Shown piece after piece: positions 5,353 through 6,454 of a stretch of 6,454 nt of DNA. The stretch covers positions 1-6,454 of the forward strand of contig RDYO01000119.1 in the NCBI GenBank assembly GCA_004293385.1, given 5' to 3'. The DNA is from Verrucomicrobiota bacterium. GTDB taxonomy: Bacteria > Verrucomicrobiota > Verrucomicrobiia > Opitutales > UBA953. The notes below the pieces were generated by a model that did not search any database, was not told where the DNA came from, and saw only the letters and a list, made by a program, of their open reading frames with translations. The position numbers were made by a program, and so were the translations under genes. Numbering within the stretch: position 1 is the stretch's first letter; every line of letters starts with the position of its first letter.

Positions 5353-5582
5353 CCGTCCCGACCAAGCCAGCAACCCCAAAGCAAGTCGGATGCACGTTTC
5401 CGCCGATTTACTGCGATAATCCGTCGCCGAGAAACCGGGACGCAAACCATGGTTGAAACCACCCGTCGGCACGGCTGTCTCAAAGATGCTAACGCCCCTC
5501 CTCGACAGGTGGTCGTATTCTACAACCCACCTATCGCCCCCGACCATTCCTTGGACGGGCTTCACCTGTTAAAATATTCCCC
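5353..5582. promoter_or_regulatory. Divergent intergenic region between the lpt operon and the cytochrome gene
   Basis: These 230 bases separate divergent genes and should hold promoters for both. They are less GC-rich than the flanking genes. On the reverse strand TAGAAT (5517-5522) is a 5/6 match to a -10 box, but no good -35 lies at 16-18 bases from it, so I give it little weight. A perfect 10-bp palindrome AACCATGGTT (5445-5454) could be an operator or chance. The ATG-initiated extension of the permease frame through this region (to 5565) is judged non-coding. Confidence 0.5.
5570..5575 (+). promoter_or_regulatory. Candidate -10 box TAAAAT for a leaderless transcript
   Basis: TAAAAT (5/6 match to TATAAT) ends 7 bases before ATG 5583, so transcription would start at or next to the A of the start codon. 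The upstream TTCCTT at 5547-5552 is a poor -35. TTGGAC (5551-5556) is a good -35, but only 13 bases from this box and 16 bases from a weaker AATATT (5573-5578). No Shine-Dalgarno sequence precedes the ATG, which fits leaderless or non-SD initiation. Confidence 0.35.
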
Positions 5583-6454
5583 ATGCCCCGGATCAGCCCC
5601 ATCCTCGCCGCGCTCCTCGCCGCCCTGCCCGCCTTCGGCGCGAAGGTGGACTACAACGAAGACGTCCGCCCGATCCTCTCCGAGAACTGTTTCTACTGCC
5701 ACGGTCCCGACGGCAACAAGCGCAAGGCCAAGCTGCGCCTCGACGTCCGCGCCGACGCCCTCGCGCACAAGGCCTTCGTCCCGGGCAACCCCGAGGCGAG
5801 CGACCTCATCCAGCGCCTGTCCTCCACCGACTCCGACGAAGTGATGCCGCCGCCGGATTCCCACCGCACGATCACCCCCGCGCAGAAGGAGATCCTGAAG
5901 CGTTGGGTCGCCGAAGGCGCGGAGTATAAGGAGCACTGGGCTTACGTGACGCCGGTCCGCCCCGCCCTGCCCGCCAACGGCGAGAAGAACCCCGTCGACG
6001 CCTTCGTGGCCGAGAAGCTCGCCAAGGTCGGCCTGACCCTTTCGCCGGAAGCTCCCAAGGCCACGCTGCTGCGTCGCCTCTCGCTCGACCTCACCGGACT
6101 GCCGCCCACGCCGGAAGAGACCGCCGCCTTCCTCGCCGATAATTCCCCCGACGCCTACGTGAAGCAGGTCGACCGCCTGATGGCCTCGCCGCACTACGGC
6201 GAGCGCATGGTCCTGCCCTGGCTCGACGCCTCGCGCTATGCGGACAGCAACGGCTGCCAGCAGGACGGCGACACCTTCCAGTGGGTCTGGCGCGACTGGC
6301 TCGTGAAGAACCTCAACGCCGACAAGCCGTTCGACCAGCTCAGCACCGAGATGCTCGCGGGCGACCTGCTCCCGAACGCGACCCTCGACCAGAAAATCGC
6401 CACGGCCTTCAACCGTAACCACATCCTCAACGGCGAAGGCGGCAACATCGCCGA
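5583..6454 (+). CDS. Secreted Planctomycete-type cytochrome c + DUF1549 protein, 5' part
   Basis: This frame opens at ATG 5583 and is still open at the right edge (290 codons plus 2 bases). Residues 1-20 form a probable Sec signal peptide with an Ala/Leu-rich core, ending near A-F-G-A. A Planctomycete cytochrome c domain (PSCyt1) follows: VDYNEDVRPILSENC leads to heme-binding C36-F-Y-C39-H40, and Met88 in D-E-V-M-P-P-P is a likely axial ligand. The DUF1549 (PSCyt2) domain begins near 136 with N-P-V-D-A-F-V and contains R-R-L-S-L-D-L-T-G-L-P-P-T-P at 164-177, S-P-H-Y-G-E-R at 202-208 and D-A-S-R-Y-A-D at 215-221. Family members usually continue into DUF1553 (PSD1), about 700-1000 residues in all, and often sit next to a DUF1501 gene. 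They abound in Planctomycetota and Verrucomicrobiota; the biochemical role is unproven, with links to polysaccharide use proposed. The right end is missing. Confidence 0.93.
   Translation, partial: MPRISPILAALLAALPAFGAKVDYNEDVRPILSENCFYCHGPDGNKRKAKLRLDVRADALAHKAFVPGNPEASDLIQRLSSTDSDEVMPPPDSHRTITPAQKEILKRWVAEGAEYKEHWAYVTPVRPALPANGEKNPVDAFVAEKLAKVGLTLSPEAPKATLLRRLSLDLTGLPPTPEETAAFLADNSPDAYVKQVDRLMASPHYGERMVLPWLDASRYADSNGCQQDGDTFQWVWRDWLVKNLNADKPFDQLSTEMLAGDLLPNATLDQKIATAFNRNHILNGEGGNIA

Noticed and set aside
5562..6422. A 286-codon reverse open frame opposite the cytochrome gene
   Set aside because: The forward frame has a signal peptide, a heme motif and DUF1549 motifs; the reverse frame has none.

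Overview
The window is GC-rich bacterial DNA with compact coding. It most resembles a member of Verrucomicrobiota, perhaps Opitutae-like; Planctomycetota is the main alternative. This is inferred from three things: a Planctomycete-type cytochrome c/DUF1549 protein, an LptF/LptG permease (so an LPS-type outer membrane), and mostly weak or absent Shine-Dalgarno sequences. No marker gene in the window fixes the taxonomy.

Layout: (1) 1-240, the C-terminal end of an NHL-repeat protein, followed by a short terminator-like hairpin. (2) 325-1997, the forward pair dapA-dapB, joined by an ATGA stop/start overlap; these are the two steps after aspartate semialdehyde on the lysine/diaminopimelate route. 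(3) 1998-2427, a 430-bp gap between convergent genes, filled with palindromes, an inverted repeat and a degenerate tandem repeat. (4) 5352 down to 2428 on the reverse strand, a tight three-gene unit in the order lptF/lptG-family permease, rlmI-like rRNA methyltransferase, ruvA. (5) 5353-5582, a divergent intergenic region. (6) 5583-6454, the first 290 codons of a secreted cytochrome c + DUF1549 protein that runs off the right edge.

How the genes work together: DapA and DapB act in sequence to make tetrahydrodipicolinate for lysine and peptidoglycan. The reverse unit mixes envelope biogenesis (LPS export), ribosome modification and Holliday-junction processing; it looks like a housekeeping operon of convenience rather than one pathway. 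The last gene probably starts a separate transcript, possibly leaderless.

I found no convincing new defence, mobile or biosynthetic system. The most unusual part is the repeat-rich gap at 1998-2427. It contains a predicted multi-branched fold, a perfect 10-bp-stem hairpin that shares a leader with that fold, a 26-bp inverted repeat near both edges, and four imperfect 12-bp tandem units. It looks like a cluster of dispersed extragenic elements.
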